Below, in pieces: positions 26,817 through 34,318 of a stretch of DNA of 64,000 nt. The notes beneath the pieces are model-generated. The model did not search any database and had not been told where the DNA came from. It saw nothing but the letters and a program-made list of their open reading frames with translations. The DNA lies in contig NZ_CP032762.1 in assembly GCF_003641205.1 (NCBI RefSeq), forward strand, positions 2,046,001 to 2,110,000, written 5' to 3'. Both the position numbers and the translations under genes were made by a program. Numbering within the stretch: position 1 is the stretch's first letter; each line of letters starts with the position of its first letter. This DNA comes from Rhodococcus sp. P1Y (GTDB lineage: Bacteria > Actinomycetota > Actinomycetes > Mycobacteriales > Mycobacteriaceae).

Positions 26817-27254
26817 TTACCCTTCTGTGTCGTGTAGAGCGATGGTCAGTTTGGCCAACGAATCTCGGAGATGTTCGAGGTCTTCCACCGTCATCCCTGT
26901 TTTGCCCTCGAGTCGCTTGGGGATGTCGACAGCCCGAGTGCGCAGCGCGCTACCGGCTTCGGTCAGGTGAATCTCGACGCGACGCTCATCGGTGGTGAGG
27001 CGTCGACGTTCGACGAAACCTAGCCCTTCGAGCCGTTTGAGCAGCGGAGACAGGGTCCCGGTGTCGAGATCCAGTTCAGCGCCGATCTCACGCACGCCGC
27101 GTCCGTCCTTCTCCCACAGCACCAATAGAACGAGGTATTGCGGGTAGGTGACTCCCATGGATTCGAGCATCGGGCGATACGCCGCAGTAGTAGCCCGCGA
27201 TGCGGAATACAGCGCGAAGCACACCTGGCGATCGAGTGCGAGTTCGTTGGTCAC
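26817..27254 (-). CDS. ohrR: MarR-family peroxide sensor OhrR
   Basis: A 145-residue MarR dimer that represses ohr until its N-terminal cysteine is oxidised. That Cys is residue 12 (DRQVCFALY), and the winged-helix region (VREIGAELDLDTGTLSPLLKRLE) is normal. The GTG at 27254 is preferred because it puts the Cys at the family position; a start at 27290 adds an unconserved tail. A GTTG-N4-CAAC inverted site lies 26 bases upstream. Confidence 0.93.
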   Translation of the reverse strand: MTNELALDRQVCFALYSASRATTAAYRPMLESMGVTYPQYLVLLVLWEKDGRGVREIGAELDLDTGTLSPLLKRLEGLGFVERRRLTTDERRVEIHLTEAGSALRTRAVDIPKRLEGKTGMTVEDLEHLRDSLAKLTIALHDTEG

Positions 27255-27279
27255 GCTGTGAACGGTAGTGCACGTTTCA

Positions 27280-27291
27280 GTTGTGCGCAAC
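27280..27291. promoter_or_regulatory. Possible OhrR operator upstream of ohrR-ohr
   Basis: GTTGTGCGCAAC is an inverted repeat (GTTG/CAAC around four bases), with an ATATAG -10-like element just upstream on the minus strand. Position and shape suit autoregulation; the match to known OhrR sites is only partial. Confidence 0.4.
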
Positions 27292-27312
27292 CTATATGTG
27301 GCTGCGCCACCC

Positions 27313-27409
27313 GTGCGCGAGTAATTACCGCGGGGCGTAACTACGCGCTCACGAGCCGCGACCTGGTCGTGCGTGCGTAATTACGGTGGGCCGTCATTAC
27401 GCACGCACG
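27313..27409. repeat. Two GTAATTACG-type hairpins in tandem
   Basis: A 19-bp hairpin with one mismatch (27368-27386 / 27391-27409) is preceded by a weaker related hairpin (27313-27329 / 27336-27352). Both carry G-TAATTAC or GTAACTACG cores flanked by GTGCGYG. The stronger one starts five bases past the iron-binding-protein stop and may act as its terminator. The repeated form suggests a dispersed palindromic element. Confidence 0.65.
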
Positions 27410-27413
27410 GGCG

Positions 27414-28442
27414 TTAGCGCGTCAGAGTCTCCGTCAAGCCGTCGAGCACGAGGGTCGCCGCGGTCGGTCCGGCGTTGAGGTACCATGGATCATCGTCGAC
27501 GGTCACTATGTGGTTTTCGGTTGCGGCGCTCATTCCGGTCCACAGGGGATTGCTCGTGTAGGTCTCCGCGCGCGAGTTCGGCCCGGCGTCCTGGCTGCCC
27601 ACGAACACCCAGTCGGCGTTCGCCAATTGAATCTCTTCCTCACTGAAGTCCTGGGAGGTTTTGTCGAACTGCTGGCTTTCGGGGCGTGCGAGCTTGGCAT
27701 CCCAGGCGATGAACCCCGCGAACGACGGCACTCCGAACACCCGCGCACGGTCGGCGGTGAATCTGACGAACGACACCGTGGTTCCTGGCTCGACCTGGGA
27801 TCCGAGTTGCGATGCGCGCGTGGTGAAATCGTCCAGGAACGTCTGCGCTTGTTCGGTCTTGCCGAGGGCGTCGGCCAGGAGGAGGAAGTCCTGTTTCCAG
27901 TTGACTCCGGTACCTTCGGTCAGGACGGTCGGTGCGATCGCCGACAGTGTTCCGTAATTCTCTTCCGACCCAGCCTTGTTCGCGAGAATGAGATCCGGTT
28001 CCAGTGCCGCAATGGCTTCGAGGTTCGGGGCCTGGCGGTTGCCGACGTCGACGAATCCAGCCATCTCGTCGCTGTACTGCGGGAATTCGGTTGCGATGTA
28101 CTCCGGAATCAGCGCTGCCCCGTCACCGTATGCCACACCCGTCGGGACGACGCCCAGCGTCAGTGCCGCATCGAGTTGGCCGGTTGCGATCACGACGATG
28201 CGTGTGGGTTCCGCTGGAATCTCGGTCGAGCCTCCGAAATGTCCGACGGTACGGGGGAATTCGCCGTCACCGACACCGGGGGAGCCCATGCCGTCGGGGA
28301 CACCGATCGGGCCCGGTGTCTCGGAGAGGGCATCGACGGTAGCCGGCGTCGACGCGCTCGGGGCGGGTGTCTCGCTTGATCCGCATGCCGTGAGGAGTGC
28401 CGTCGTTGCAAGGAGGGACAGAAAGATCGGTGCGCGTTTCAC
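27414..28442 (-). CDS. Iron-siderophore ABC transporter substrate-binding lipoprotein
   Basis: The 342-residue lipoprotein has lipobox LLTAC with Cys 20 and a Fhu/Fec-type periplasmic-binding fold: IPAEPTRIVVIATGQLDAAL, then ANKAGSEENYGTLSAIAPTV and the C-terminal WYLNAGPTAA. It binds a ferric siderophore at the membrane face. GTG 28442 begins the lipoprotein signal. No permease or ATPase gene is nearby, so it relies on a transporter encoded elsewhere. An IdeR/DtxR-like box lies 36 bases upstream. Confidence 0.92.
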   Translation of the reverse strand: MKRAPIFLSLLATTALLTACGSSETPAPSASTPATVDALSETPGPIGVPDGMGSPGVGDGEFPRTVGHFGGSTEIPAEPTRIVVIATGQLDAALTLGVVPTGVAYGDGAALIPEYIATEFPQYSDEMAGFVDVGNRQAPNLEAIAALEPDLILANKAGSEENYGTLSAIAPTVLTEGTGVNWKQDFLLLADALGKTEQAQTFLDDFTTRASQLGSQVEPGTTVSFVRFTADRARVFGVPSFAGFIAWDAKLARPESQQFDKTSQDFSEEEIQLANADWVFVGSQDAGPNSRAETYTSNPLWTGMSAATENHIVTVDDDPWYLNAGPTAATLVLDGLTETLTR

Positions 28443-28477
28443 GAGGTGTGCCTCTTGGATCGGATTGGTTGCAAGTG

Positions 28478-28492
28478 AGGCCACGCTATCCT
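28478..28492 (-). promoter_or_regulatory. IdeR/DtxR iron box
   Basis: On the minus strand AGGATAGCGTGGCCT agrees with the core consensus AGGNTAGSCTNACCT at 13 of 15 positions. It sits just upstream of the iron-siderophore-binding protein gene, where iron-loaded IdeR would repress transcription. Binding is inferred. Confidence 0.6.
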
Positions 28493-28539
28493 GACTAACG
28501 CCGAAGCGACAACATCTGTGTCAGATGTAATATCGCGGG

Positions 28540-28998
28540 ATGACCACGCCGTTCGAGCCGGTTGCCCGCGGTCTGCTCGACACGGCGTTCGATCTGCGCC
28601 GAGTCCTCAGGCTGCATCTCGACGAGTCGGGGACCGACGAAACTCTCCCGCTCGCGCAGTCCGAGGTGATTCGAACCGTCGCCGCATTTCCAGACAGCCG
28701 CATCGGCGACATCGCGGACCGTTTGAAGCTCAGGCAGAACACGGTCAGCACGCTGGTACGCACGCTGGTCGAGAAGGGCCTGCTCGAGCGCCGTCCCGAC
28801 CCGTCCGACGGCCGAGCCGTCGTGGTGCGCGTGAACGATGAACGGGCGGCCCGACGCGAACGTCGGACTGATCGTCGTGTCGAGGTGCTCTCGGCCGAGA
28901 TCGCCAAGCTTTCCGCCGCGGAACGAAAGGCCGTCGAGAGAGCATTGCCCACATTGGCGAAATTGAACGACGCCCTCCGGGCTCAGCGGCGCGGATAA
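28540..28998 (+). CDS. MarR-family transcriptional regulator
   Basis: A 152-residue winged-helix regulator: recognition region IGDIADRLKLRQNTVSTLVRTLVEKGLLERR (residues about 52-85) followed by the wing DPSDGRAVVVRV. It has no Cys sensor, unlike OhrR. It is divergent from the iron lipoprotein gene, with about 100 bases between, so shared control is possible. The ligand is unknown. Confidence 0.9.
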   Translation: MTTPFEPVARGLLDTAFDLRRVLRLHLDESGTDETLPLAQSEVIRTVAAFPDSRIGDIADRLKLRQNTVSTLVRTLVEKGLLERRPDPSDGRAVVVRVNDERAARRERRTDRRVEVLSAEIAKLSAAERKAVERALPTLAKLNDALRAQRRG

Positions 28999-29058
28999 GT
29001 GCCGCGTGCATATAGGTGCACCGACGGCTCCGGCGAAAGGCGTGCTACCGTCGTCGAC

Positions 29059-29127
29059 ATGCAGCGCACGTATTTTTGGTTTAGCAGGCCGGCCCCGGGT
29101 GGGTCAGCCAGCGACGCCATGCGCTGA
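29059..29127 (+). CDS. Aromatic leader peptide of the DAHP synthase gene
   Basis: A 22-codon frame, MQRTYFWFSRPAPGGSASDA plus two residues, contains Tyr-Phe-Trp-Phe in a row, coding for all three products of the pathway that aroG starts. It ends 88 bases before aroG, and hairpins lie over and after it. This is the classical layout of ribosome-mediated attenuation. No ribosome site precedes the ATG; TACCGT eight bases upstream could be a -10 box, giving a leaderless transcript (inference). Confidence 0.75.
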   Translation: MQRTYFWFSRPAPGGSASDAMR

Positions 29128-29162
29128 GACCCCACCCCACGAGCCGGATTCGGACCGGCTCG
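29097..29162 (+). promoter_or_regulatory. Attenuator hairpins upstream of aroG
   Basis: GGGTGGGTCAG (29097-29107) can pair imperfectly with CTGAGACCCCACCC (29124-29137), covering the end of the leader peptide. A second, perfect 8-bp stem CGAGCCGG/CCGGCTCG lies at 29140-29147 and 29155-29162. No T-run follows, so control may act by Rho or on translation. Confidence 0.55.
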
Positions 29163-29215
29163 AAGTGTGCGTGGAGCATCGAACAGAGTCGGTCTGAGGA
29201 ACAGAAAGTTCTCTC

Positions 29216-30298
29216 ATGACTATCGACGTAAACCCTGTGGACACCGATCTCGACGATCAGCGGACGATCAGCATCTCGCCACTCGTCGCGCCGTCGCTGC
29301 TGCGCCGCGAACACGCGGCCGACGACGCAGTATCGGCGACGGTACGCCGTGGCCGCGACGGCGTCGTCGACATCCTCGACGGCCGTGACGATCGACTGAT
29401 CGTCGTCGTCGGACCGTGCTCGGTCCACGACACCGACGCTGCAATGGACTACGCCCGCAGGCTCGCGGAGAAGGCCACCGAGCTGGGCGACCGACTGCAC
29501 ATCGTCATGCGCGTCTACTTCGAGAAGCCGCGTACGACGCTGGGCTGGAAAGGGTTGATCAACGACCCGCACCTCGACGGTTCCTTCGACATCAACGAGG
29601 GCCTACGCGTGGGGCGCAAGCTCCTGGTGGACATCTCGGCGCTCGGTCTTCCCGTGGGGTGTGAGTTCCTCGATCCGATCACCCCTCAGTACATCGCCGA
29701 CCTCGTCAGCTACGGAGCAATCGGTGCCCGCACGGCGGCCAGCCAGGTGCACCGTCAACTGTGCAGCGCGCTGTCGATGCCGGTGGGGATCAAGAACTCC
29801 ACCGAGGGGGACATCCAGGTCGCGGTCGACGGCACCCGCGCGGCGGCGTCGAGCCACGTGTTCCCAGGCACCGACCTCGACGGTCAGGCCGCGTTGATCC
29901 GGACCACCGGCAACCCCGACTGCCATGTCATCCTGCGCGGCGGCACCGATGGACCGAACTACGACGCCGCGTCCGTGGCAGATACCGTTGCTCGGCTGCG
30001 TAAGTCTTCGCTTCCGGAGCGTGTTGTCATCGACGCGAGCCACGGCAACAGCCGTAAGGACCACAACAAGCAGGTCGATGTGGTGACCGATCTGTCGGCG
30101 CGCGTCGCGGCGGGCGAGCACGGGATCGTCGGGCTCATGTTGGAGAGCTTCATCGAAGCGGGTCGTCAGGACCTGACGCTCGGCCACAAGGACGAGCTCA
30201 CCTACGGCCAGTCCATCACCGACGCGTGCCTCGACTGGGACACCACTGCAACACAACTCGACGTTCTGGCTGCGGCAGTGGAGAAGCGGCGGAGCTAA
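29216..30298 (+). CDS. aroG: 3-Deoxy-7-phosphoheptulonate (DAHP) synthase, class I
   Basis: This enzyme condenses phosphoenolpyruvate with erythrose 4-phosphate, the entry to aromatic amino acid synthesis. The 360-residue AroFGH-type protein shows VVVGPCSVHD (residues about 63-72), MRVYFEKPRTT, GARTAASQ and the metal ligands in CEFLD, DASHGNS and the C-terminal LTYGQSITD. It is class I, while mycobacteria rely on class II. ATG 29216 follows the leader region. Its last four bases overlap the convergent alkB-like gene. Confidence 0.94.
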   Translation: MTIDVNPVDTDLDDQRTISISPLVAPSLLRREHAADDAVSATVRRGRDGVVDILDGRDDRLIVVVGPCSVHDTDAAMDYARRLAEKATELGDRLHIVMRVYFEKPRTTLGWKGLINDPHLDGSFDINEGLRVGRKLLVDISALGLPVGCEFLDPITPQYIADLVSYGAIGARTAASQVHRQLCSALSMPVGIKNSTEGDIQVAVDGTRAAASSHVFPGTDLDGQAALIRTTGNPDCHVILRGGTDGPNYDAASVADTVARLRKSSLPERVVIDASHGNSRKDHNKQVDVVTDLSARVAAGEHGIVGLMLESFIEAGRQDLTLGHKDELTYGQSITDACLDWDTTATQLDVLAAAVEKRRS

Positions 30299-30918
30299 CG
30301 CACCCCGCGCGGCCGGAACTGCACGCTGACGCGTGGGCCGGTCGCGCGGCTGCTCTTGGGAATCGCGTGCTCCCAGGTCCGCTGACACGAGCCGCCCATC
30401 ACAATCAGATCTCCGTGTCCGAGAGTGAATTTGAGTGATGTGCCGCCTCCCCGCGGGCGTAGCATCAACTGGCGCGTCGCGCCGAGAGAGACAATCGCGA
30501 CCATCGTATCCTCGGTTGCACTACGACCGATGTTGTCCCCGTGGAACGCAACACTGTCGGATCCGTCTCGGTAATAACACAATCCGGCAGTCGCAAACGT
30601 TTCACCCAACTCACGGCCGTAGTGCGCGTCGAGTGCTTCTTTCGCCTCGGTCAACGCTGGGTCCGGCCATGCTTCGGTCTCGGAGTAGAACCGCACCAGC
30701 CTCGGGACATCCACCACTCGGTCGTACATCTGACGTCGCTCGGCTCGCCAGTCGACCCTGTCGACCAGTCGGTCGAACAAATCGGTCGAACTTGCCCAAC
30801 CTGGACGTACGTCGACCCACGCGCCATGGGACAACACGCGCCGAGAGACTCTCGATCCGAGAGGTCCGAAGTTTTCGTCCATGTCGGTGAAGAGTGAACC
30901 CTGCAACTCCACGCTCAT
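30295..30918 (-). CDS. AlkB-type Fe(II)/2-oxoglutarate dioxygenase
   Basis: A 207-residue dioxygenase that should remove alkyl groups from damaged nucleic acid bases by oxidation. The iron ligands are in HGDN (His and Asp near residues 127-129) and WEHAIPK, and the 2-oxoglutarate arginines in RVSVQFRPR at the C-terminus. ATG 30918 gives the short N-terminus seen in actinobacterial AlkB proteins; an upstream in-frame ATG at 30960 is less likely. Confidence 0.9.
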   Translation of the reverse strand: MSVELQGSLFTDMDENFGPLGSRVSRRVLSHGAWVDVRPGWASSTDLFDRLVDRVDWRAERRQMYDRVVDVPRLVRFYSETEAWPDPALTEAKEALDAHYGRELGETFATAGLCYYRDGSDSVAFHGDNIGRSATEDTMVAIVSLGATRQLMLRPRGGGTSLKFTLGHGDLIVMGGSCQRTWEHAIPKSSRATGPRVSVQFRPRGVR

Positions 30919-30957
30919 GCGTGCAAGCGTAGCTCGGTTCGAACGTATGTTCCACCC

Positions 30958-31003
30958 CATGTGTACGGTAATGCATAGCCCACTATGTAAAAACGTTCAC
31001 GTG
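30958..31003. repeat. Degenerate copy of a hairpin element
   Basis: The arms 30958-30978 and 30983-31003 pair at 15 of 21 positions around a 4-base loop. The right arm shares CTATGTA-N4-CGTTCAC and GTGCG with the perfect hairpin at 41207-41252, so the two look like copies of one mobile or dispersed palindromic element. Confidence 0.5.
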
Positions 31004-31036
31004 CGGCGTAGCCGCCTCTGCCTTTATGGTGTCCGA

Positions 31037-31462
31037 ATGGGACACGAAATTCAGGTCGTCATCGACAGCGTCAACCCGCACGAGCAGGCGAAATGGTGGG
31101 CAGCGGCTCTCGGCTGGCAGGTCGAACCGACCGATTCGGACTTCATTCGAGGCCTGGTGGCTGCCGGTCACGCGAAAGAGGAAGACACACTCGAGTTCGA
31201 CGGGCAACTCGTGTGGAAGGTCGGTGCCGCCATCATTGATTCCGGCTCGCCCGCATCGCCGAGGGTCCTGTTCCAGGTTGTGCCGGAGCCCAAGACAGTC
31301 AAGAACCGAATCCACTTGGATGTTCGAGGGGGCGACGACAGGGAGGGTGTGGCCGCGACGCTCGTCGATGCCGGGGCGAGGATTCTCTACCGCGAATCGC
31401 AGGGACCCTTCGACTGGATCACGATGGCAGACCCCGAGGGCAACGAATTCTGCATCACTTAG
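31037..31462 (+). CDS. VOC-superfamily (glyoxalase-like) protein
   Basis: A 141-residue protein of two beta-alpha-beta-beta-beta modules: IQVVIDSVNPHEQAKWWAAAL at the start, then NRIHLDVRGGDDREGV and the closing ITMADPEGNEFCI, the usual vicinal-oxygen-chelate ending. Substrate is unknown. ATG 31037 is taken because the upstream frame lies in a repeat. It overlaps the convergent AraC gene by four bases. Confidence 0.88.
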   Translation: MGHEIQVVIDSVNPHEQAKWWAAALGWQVEPTDSDFIRGLVAAGHAKEEDTLEFDGQLVWKVGAAIIDSGSPASPRVLFQVVPEPKTVKNRIHLDVRGGDDREGVAATLVDAGARILYRESQGPFDWITMADPEGNEFCIT

Positions 31463-32475
31463 CGATACGCTCCCGGAGTCTGTCCGGTCCACCGCTTGAA
31501 CGCACGCCGGAAGGCTGACGGCTCCGAGAAGCCCAGTTTGTTCGAGATGTCGTCGACGGAATCGCCGCGGCTGAGTCCGGACACAGCCGCGTCTCGTAGA
31601 ACTTCTTCGCGAATCTGGTTGACGGACGTGCCTTCCTGGCGGAGTAACCGTCGGAGGTGAGCGGTACTGACCGAGAGCATCTCGGCGATATCGTCCGTGC
31701 CAGGCGCCTCGCCTTGCAATCCGAGCTCCAATGCTCGGCGAACCTGCGACGACGCGGTGCTGTCGTAATCTCGCGCGGTGAAGAGCAAATTCGGCGACTC
31801 GCGCAAGTAGTCCGCCAACGTGTCCTCGGTCTGGACGATCGGCGCTCGCATCGCCGAATTGTCGAACTCCAGTACTGCGGCAGGTGCTCCGAACGTCACG
31901 TGGGTGCCGAACATTCGGTCGTACAGCTTGCCGGTGGCGGGGTCGGACATCTCGTACGGCAATTCCACCGAGTGCAGCTTCACCCGACCCCCGATGAGCC
32001 ACGCGGCGAATCGGTGTACGAGGACCATGCGGAAATCGGTGAGAAGTTGCCCTGCGATCGGTCGGGCAGCGGCAGGTAGATGAGAGTTGTCGGCCGGCGG
32101 GATGGTCAGTCGCGTGGAGTCGTCGCCGCGGCTGATCAGCATCGGCGGCATTCCCGACAGAACGCGCGTCGTCTCCGACATCCGCTCCATGGCAGCGGCA
32201 AGATCGGGAGTGTGGATCAGCGTCAGGCAGATCACCCGAAAACTACCGCGGCGCATGGGCGTCGATGCCAGCCCGAACAGTTCGTCATCGGTCAACTGCC
32301 ATGCGGCCTGGGTGAACAGTGTCACCTGCTCAGCGGTGAGACGTGAATGCGCATCCTTCAGCAGTTCCGGTCCGATGCCCGCGATCGACAACGGATAGGT
32401 GAGGTCGACGCCGCCGCTCGCGGCGAGAGAGACGGCTTTGACGACGAAGTCGACGGGGATGGTCCTGGGTGTCAT
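31459..32475 (-). CDS. AraC-family regulator with Arabinose_bd-type N-terminus
   Basis: A 338-residue regulator. Residues about 20-210 resemble the Arabinose_bd ligand domain, common in mycolata, and residues about 240-338 form the two-HTH AraC DNA-binding domain (LSVSTAHLRRLLRQEGTS and ISNKLGFSEPSAFRRAFKRWTG). It starts 7 bases after the aminotransferase stop, so it may be co-transcribed with that gene. Target and ligand are unknown. Confidence 0.92.
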   Translation of the reverse strand: MTPRTIPVDFVVKAVSLAASGGVDLTYPLSIAGIGPELLKDAHSRLTAEQVTLFTQAAWQLTDDELFGLASTPMRRGSFRVICLTLIHTPDLAAAMERMSETTRVLSGMPPMLISRGDDSTRLTIPPADNSHLPAAARPIAGQLLTDFRMVLVHRFAAWLIGGRVKLHSVELPYEMSDPATGKLYDRMFGTHVTFGAPAAVLEFDNSAMRAPIVQTEDTLADYLRESPNLLFTARDYDSTASSQVRRALELGLQGEAPGTDDIAEMLSVSTAHLRRLLRQEGTSVNQIREEVLRDAAVSGLSRGDSVDDISNKLGFSEPSAFRRAFKRWTGQTPGAYR

Positions 32476-32482
32476 CGACTCG

Positions 32483-33655
32483 TCAGAGCGTGCGCAGCCG
32501 CTCGGCTGCCTCGCTCAGTACCTCGTCCTTCTTACAGAAAGCAAAGCGGACCAACGTCTTCCATGGTTCGGGATGGTCGACGAATGCTGTAACCGGTACA
32601 GCAGCCACGCCGATCCGGTCCGGAAGTGACCGGCAGAACTCGAGCGCATCGGTTTCACCGATGGCAGCGACGTCCGCGCACACGAAATATGTTCCTGCGC
32701 TGGACTTCACATCGAGGCCGGCTTTCGACAAGGCGGTCGAGAGGAAGTCGCGCTTGTTTTCGAGTGCGGACCGTAACTCGGCGACCCAGTCGCTTTCGAA
32801 GTTCAGCGCGTGTGCGACGGCAGGCTGAAACGGTGTGCCGCCGACGAAGGTCATGAACTGCTTTGCAGCACGGACAGCATCGATGAGGTTCGACGGACCT
32901 AGCGCCCACCCGGTCTTCCATCCGGTGGCGTTGAACGTCTTTGCCGCACTCGACACGGTGACGGTGCGCTCGAACATCCCCGGCAGGGTCGCAAGAGGCA
33001 GGTGTTCACCGTCGTCGAACGTCAACCGCTCGTAAACTTCGTCGGTGAGGACGAGGAGGTCGTGCGCAATCGCGATCTCGGAAATCCGGACGAGCTCCGT
33101 GCGCGAGAGGACAGTACCCGTCGGGTTGTGCGGCGAGTTGACGATCAGGAGCTTGGTCGACGGGCCCACCGCACGCTCGAGGGCATCGACGTCGAGGGAG
33201 AACCCGGTGCCGTCGGCGACGAGGGGGACGGTTTTCCGGCGAGCACCGGCGAGGGCCACCGCGGCTGCGTACGAGTCGTAGTAGGGCTCGATGAGCAGCA
33301 CCTCCTCGCCTGGCTCGACGAGCCCGAGGATGGTGGCCGCGATCGCCTCGGTGGCGCCGACGGTCACCAACACCTCGGCAGCAGGGTCGTACTCGATACC
33401 GTAGTTGCGGGCCCGGTCGGCGGCGATGGCGTCGCGCAGCACCGGCATTCCCGGCCCCGGTGCGTACTGATTGAGGCCGCCTGCGATGGCGTCCTGCGCC
33501 GCAGCGAGCATCGAGGCCGGCCCGTCGGTGTCGGGAAAGCCTTGTCCGAGATTGACCGCGCCCTTGGTAACGGCGAGTGCCGTCATCTCGGCGAAGATCG
33601 TGGATCCGAAAGGTCGCAGCCGATCGACGGTTCGATTCAGACGTTCCACGGACAT
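32483..33655 (-). CDS. dapC: PLP-dependent aminotransferase, probable N-succinyldiaminopimelate aminotransferase
   Basis: A 390-residue class I/II aminotransferase. The N-terminus (IFAEMTALAVTKGAVNLGQGFP) closely follows mycobacterial Rv0858c, assigned as DapC in lysine/peptidoglycan precursor synthesis. The PLP lysine is in SSAAKTFNATGWKTG near residue 235; SPHNPTGTV, DEVYE and the C-terminal RFAFCK arginine are present. It could instead act on kynurenine or another amino acid. It is divergent from the ECF41-controlled gene, with 81 bases between. Confidence 0.85.
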   Translation of the reverse strand: MSVERLNRTVDRLRPFGSTIFAEMTALAVTKGAVNLGQGFPDTDGPASMLAAAQDAIAGGLNQYAPGPGMPVLRDAIAADRARNYGIEYDPAAEVLVTVGATEAIAATILGLVEPGEEVLLIEPYYDSYAAAVALAGARRKTVPLVADGTGFSLDVDALERAVGPSTKLLIVNSPHNPTGTVLSRTELVRISEIAIAHDLLVLTDEVYERLTFDDGEHLPLATLPGMFERTVTVSSAAKTFNATGWKTGWALGPSNLIDAVRAAKQFMTFVGGTPFQPAVAHALNFESDWVAELRSALENKRDFLSTALSKAGLDVKSSAGTYFVCADVAAIGETDALEFCRSLPDRIGVAAVPVTAFVDHPEPWKTLVRFAFCKKDEVLSEAAERLRTL

Positions 33656-33672
33656 TACTGCAGCTTAGCCGG

Positions 33673-33699
33673 TGTCACATTTCGGGCGCCCATCTCGTC
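33673..33699 (+). promoter_or_regulatory. ECF41-type promoter of the carboxymuconolactone-decarboxylase gene
   Basis: TGTCACA (33673-33679) and CGTC (33696-33699) are separated by 16 bases, the promoter form I know for ECF41 sigma factors. It lies 38 bases before the CMD gene, whose neighbour encodes an ECF41 factor. This pairing makes a chance match unlikely. Confidence 0.8.
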
Positions 33700-33736
33700 C
33701 AGGTAGTGAAGCCACCTACTACCTGCAGGAGAGCTG

Positions 33737-34318
33737 ATGACCAGAATTCCTCCCGTCGCACCCGAGGACGCATCGTTCGCCGTGCGTCTGGCCTACCGTG
33801 CTGCGGCGAAGATGGTCGGGGAAGTGCCCGAGCCGTTCGCGGTGTTCGCGCATCACCCGAAGTTGTTCTTCACCTCGCTCACCCAGGAATTCGCCGCAGG
33901 GAAGGCATCGACGACGCTTCCGGTCAGCGTCCGTGAGCTCGCGGTCTACCGGGTCGCGTGGACTCTCGGGTGTTCGTGGTGCGTCGACTTCGGCACGATG
34001 ATGCAGCGGCTCGACGGCCTCGACGTCGACAGACTGAAAGACATCGGCGAGTACGAGACGTCAACGAAATACAGCGACGACGAGCGCGCCGCGATCGCCT
34101 ACGCGGATGCGATGACCCAGTCGCCCGATGTCGTCACCGACGAGCAGGTCGCCGATCTGGAGCGACGGTTCGGCCGGGCAGGGGTGGTCGAGCTGACCTA
34201 TCAGATCGGGCTGGAAAACATGCGGGCGCGAATCAATTCGTCGCTCGGCATCACCGAGCAGGGCTTCAGCTCGGGAGATGCGTGCCGGGTTCCGTGGGCG
34301 AGTTCAACTCCTGTGTGA
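33737..34318 (+). CDS. Carboxymuconolactone decarboxylase / AhpD-like protein
   Basis: A 193-residue all-helical protein with the redox motif CSWCVDFG (C-x-x-C near residue 79) of AhpD-type peroxidase partners. Such COE genes are the standard target of ECF41 sigma factors. An ECF41-type promoter precedes it, and its 3' end overlaps the convergent sigma gene by 53 bases. The physiological substrate is unknown. Confidence 0.92.
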   Translation: MTRIPPVAPEDASFAVRLAYRAAAKMVGEVPEPFAVFAHHPKLFFTSLTQEFAAGKASTTLPVSVRELAVYRVAWTLGCSWCVDFGTMMQRLDGLDVDRLKDIGEYETSTKYSDDERAAIAYADAMTQSPDVVTDEQVADLERRFGRAGVVELTYQIGLENMRARINSSLGITEQGFSSGDACRVPWASSTPV

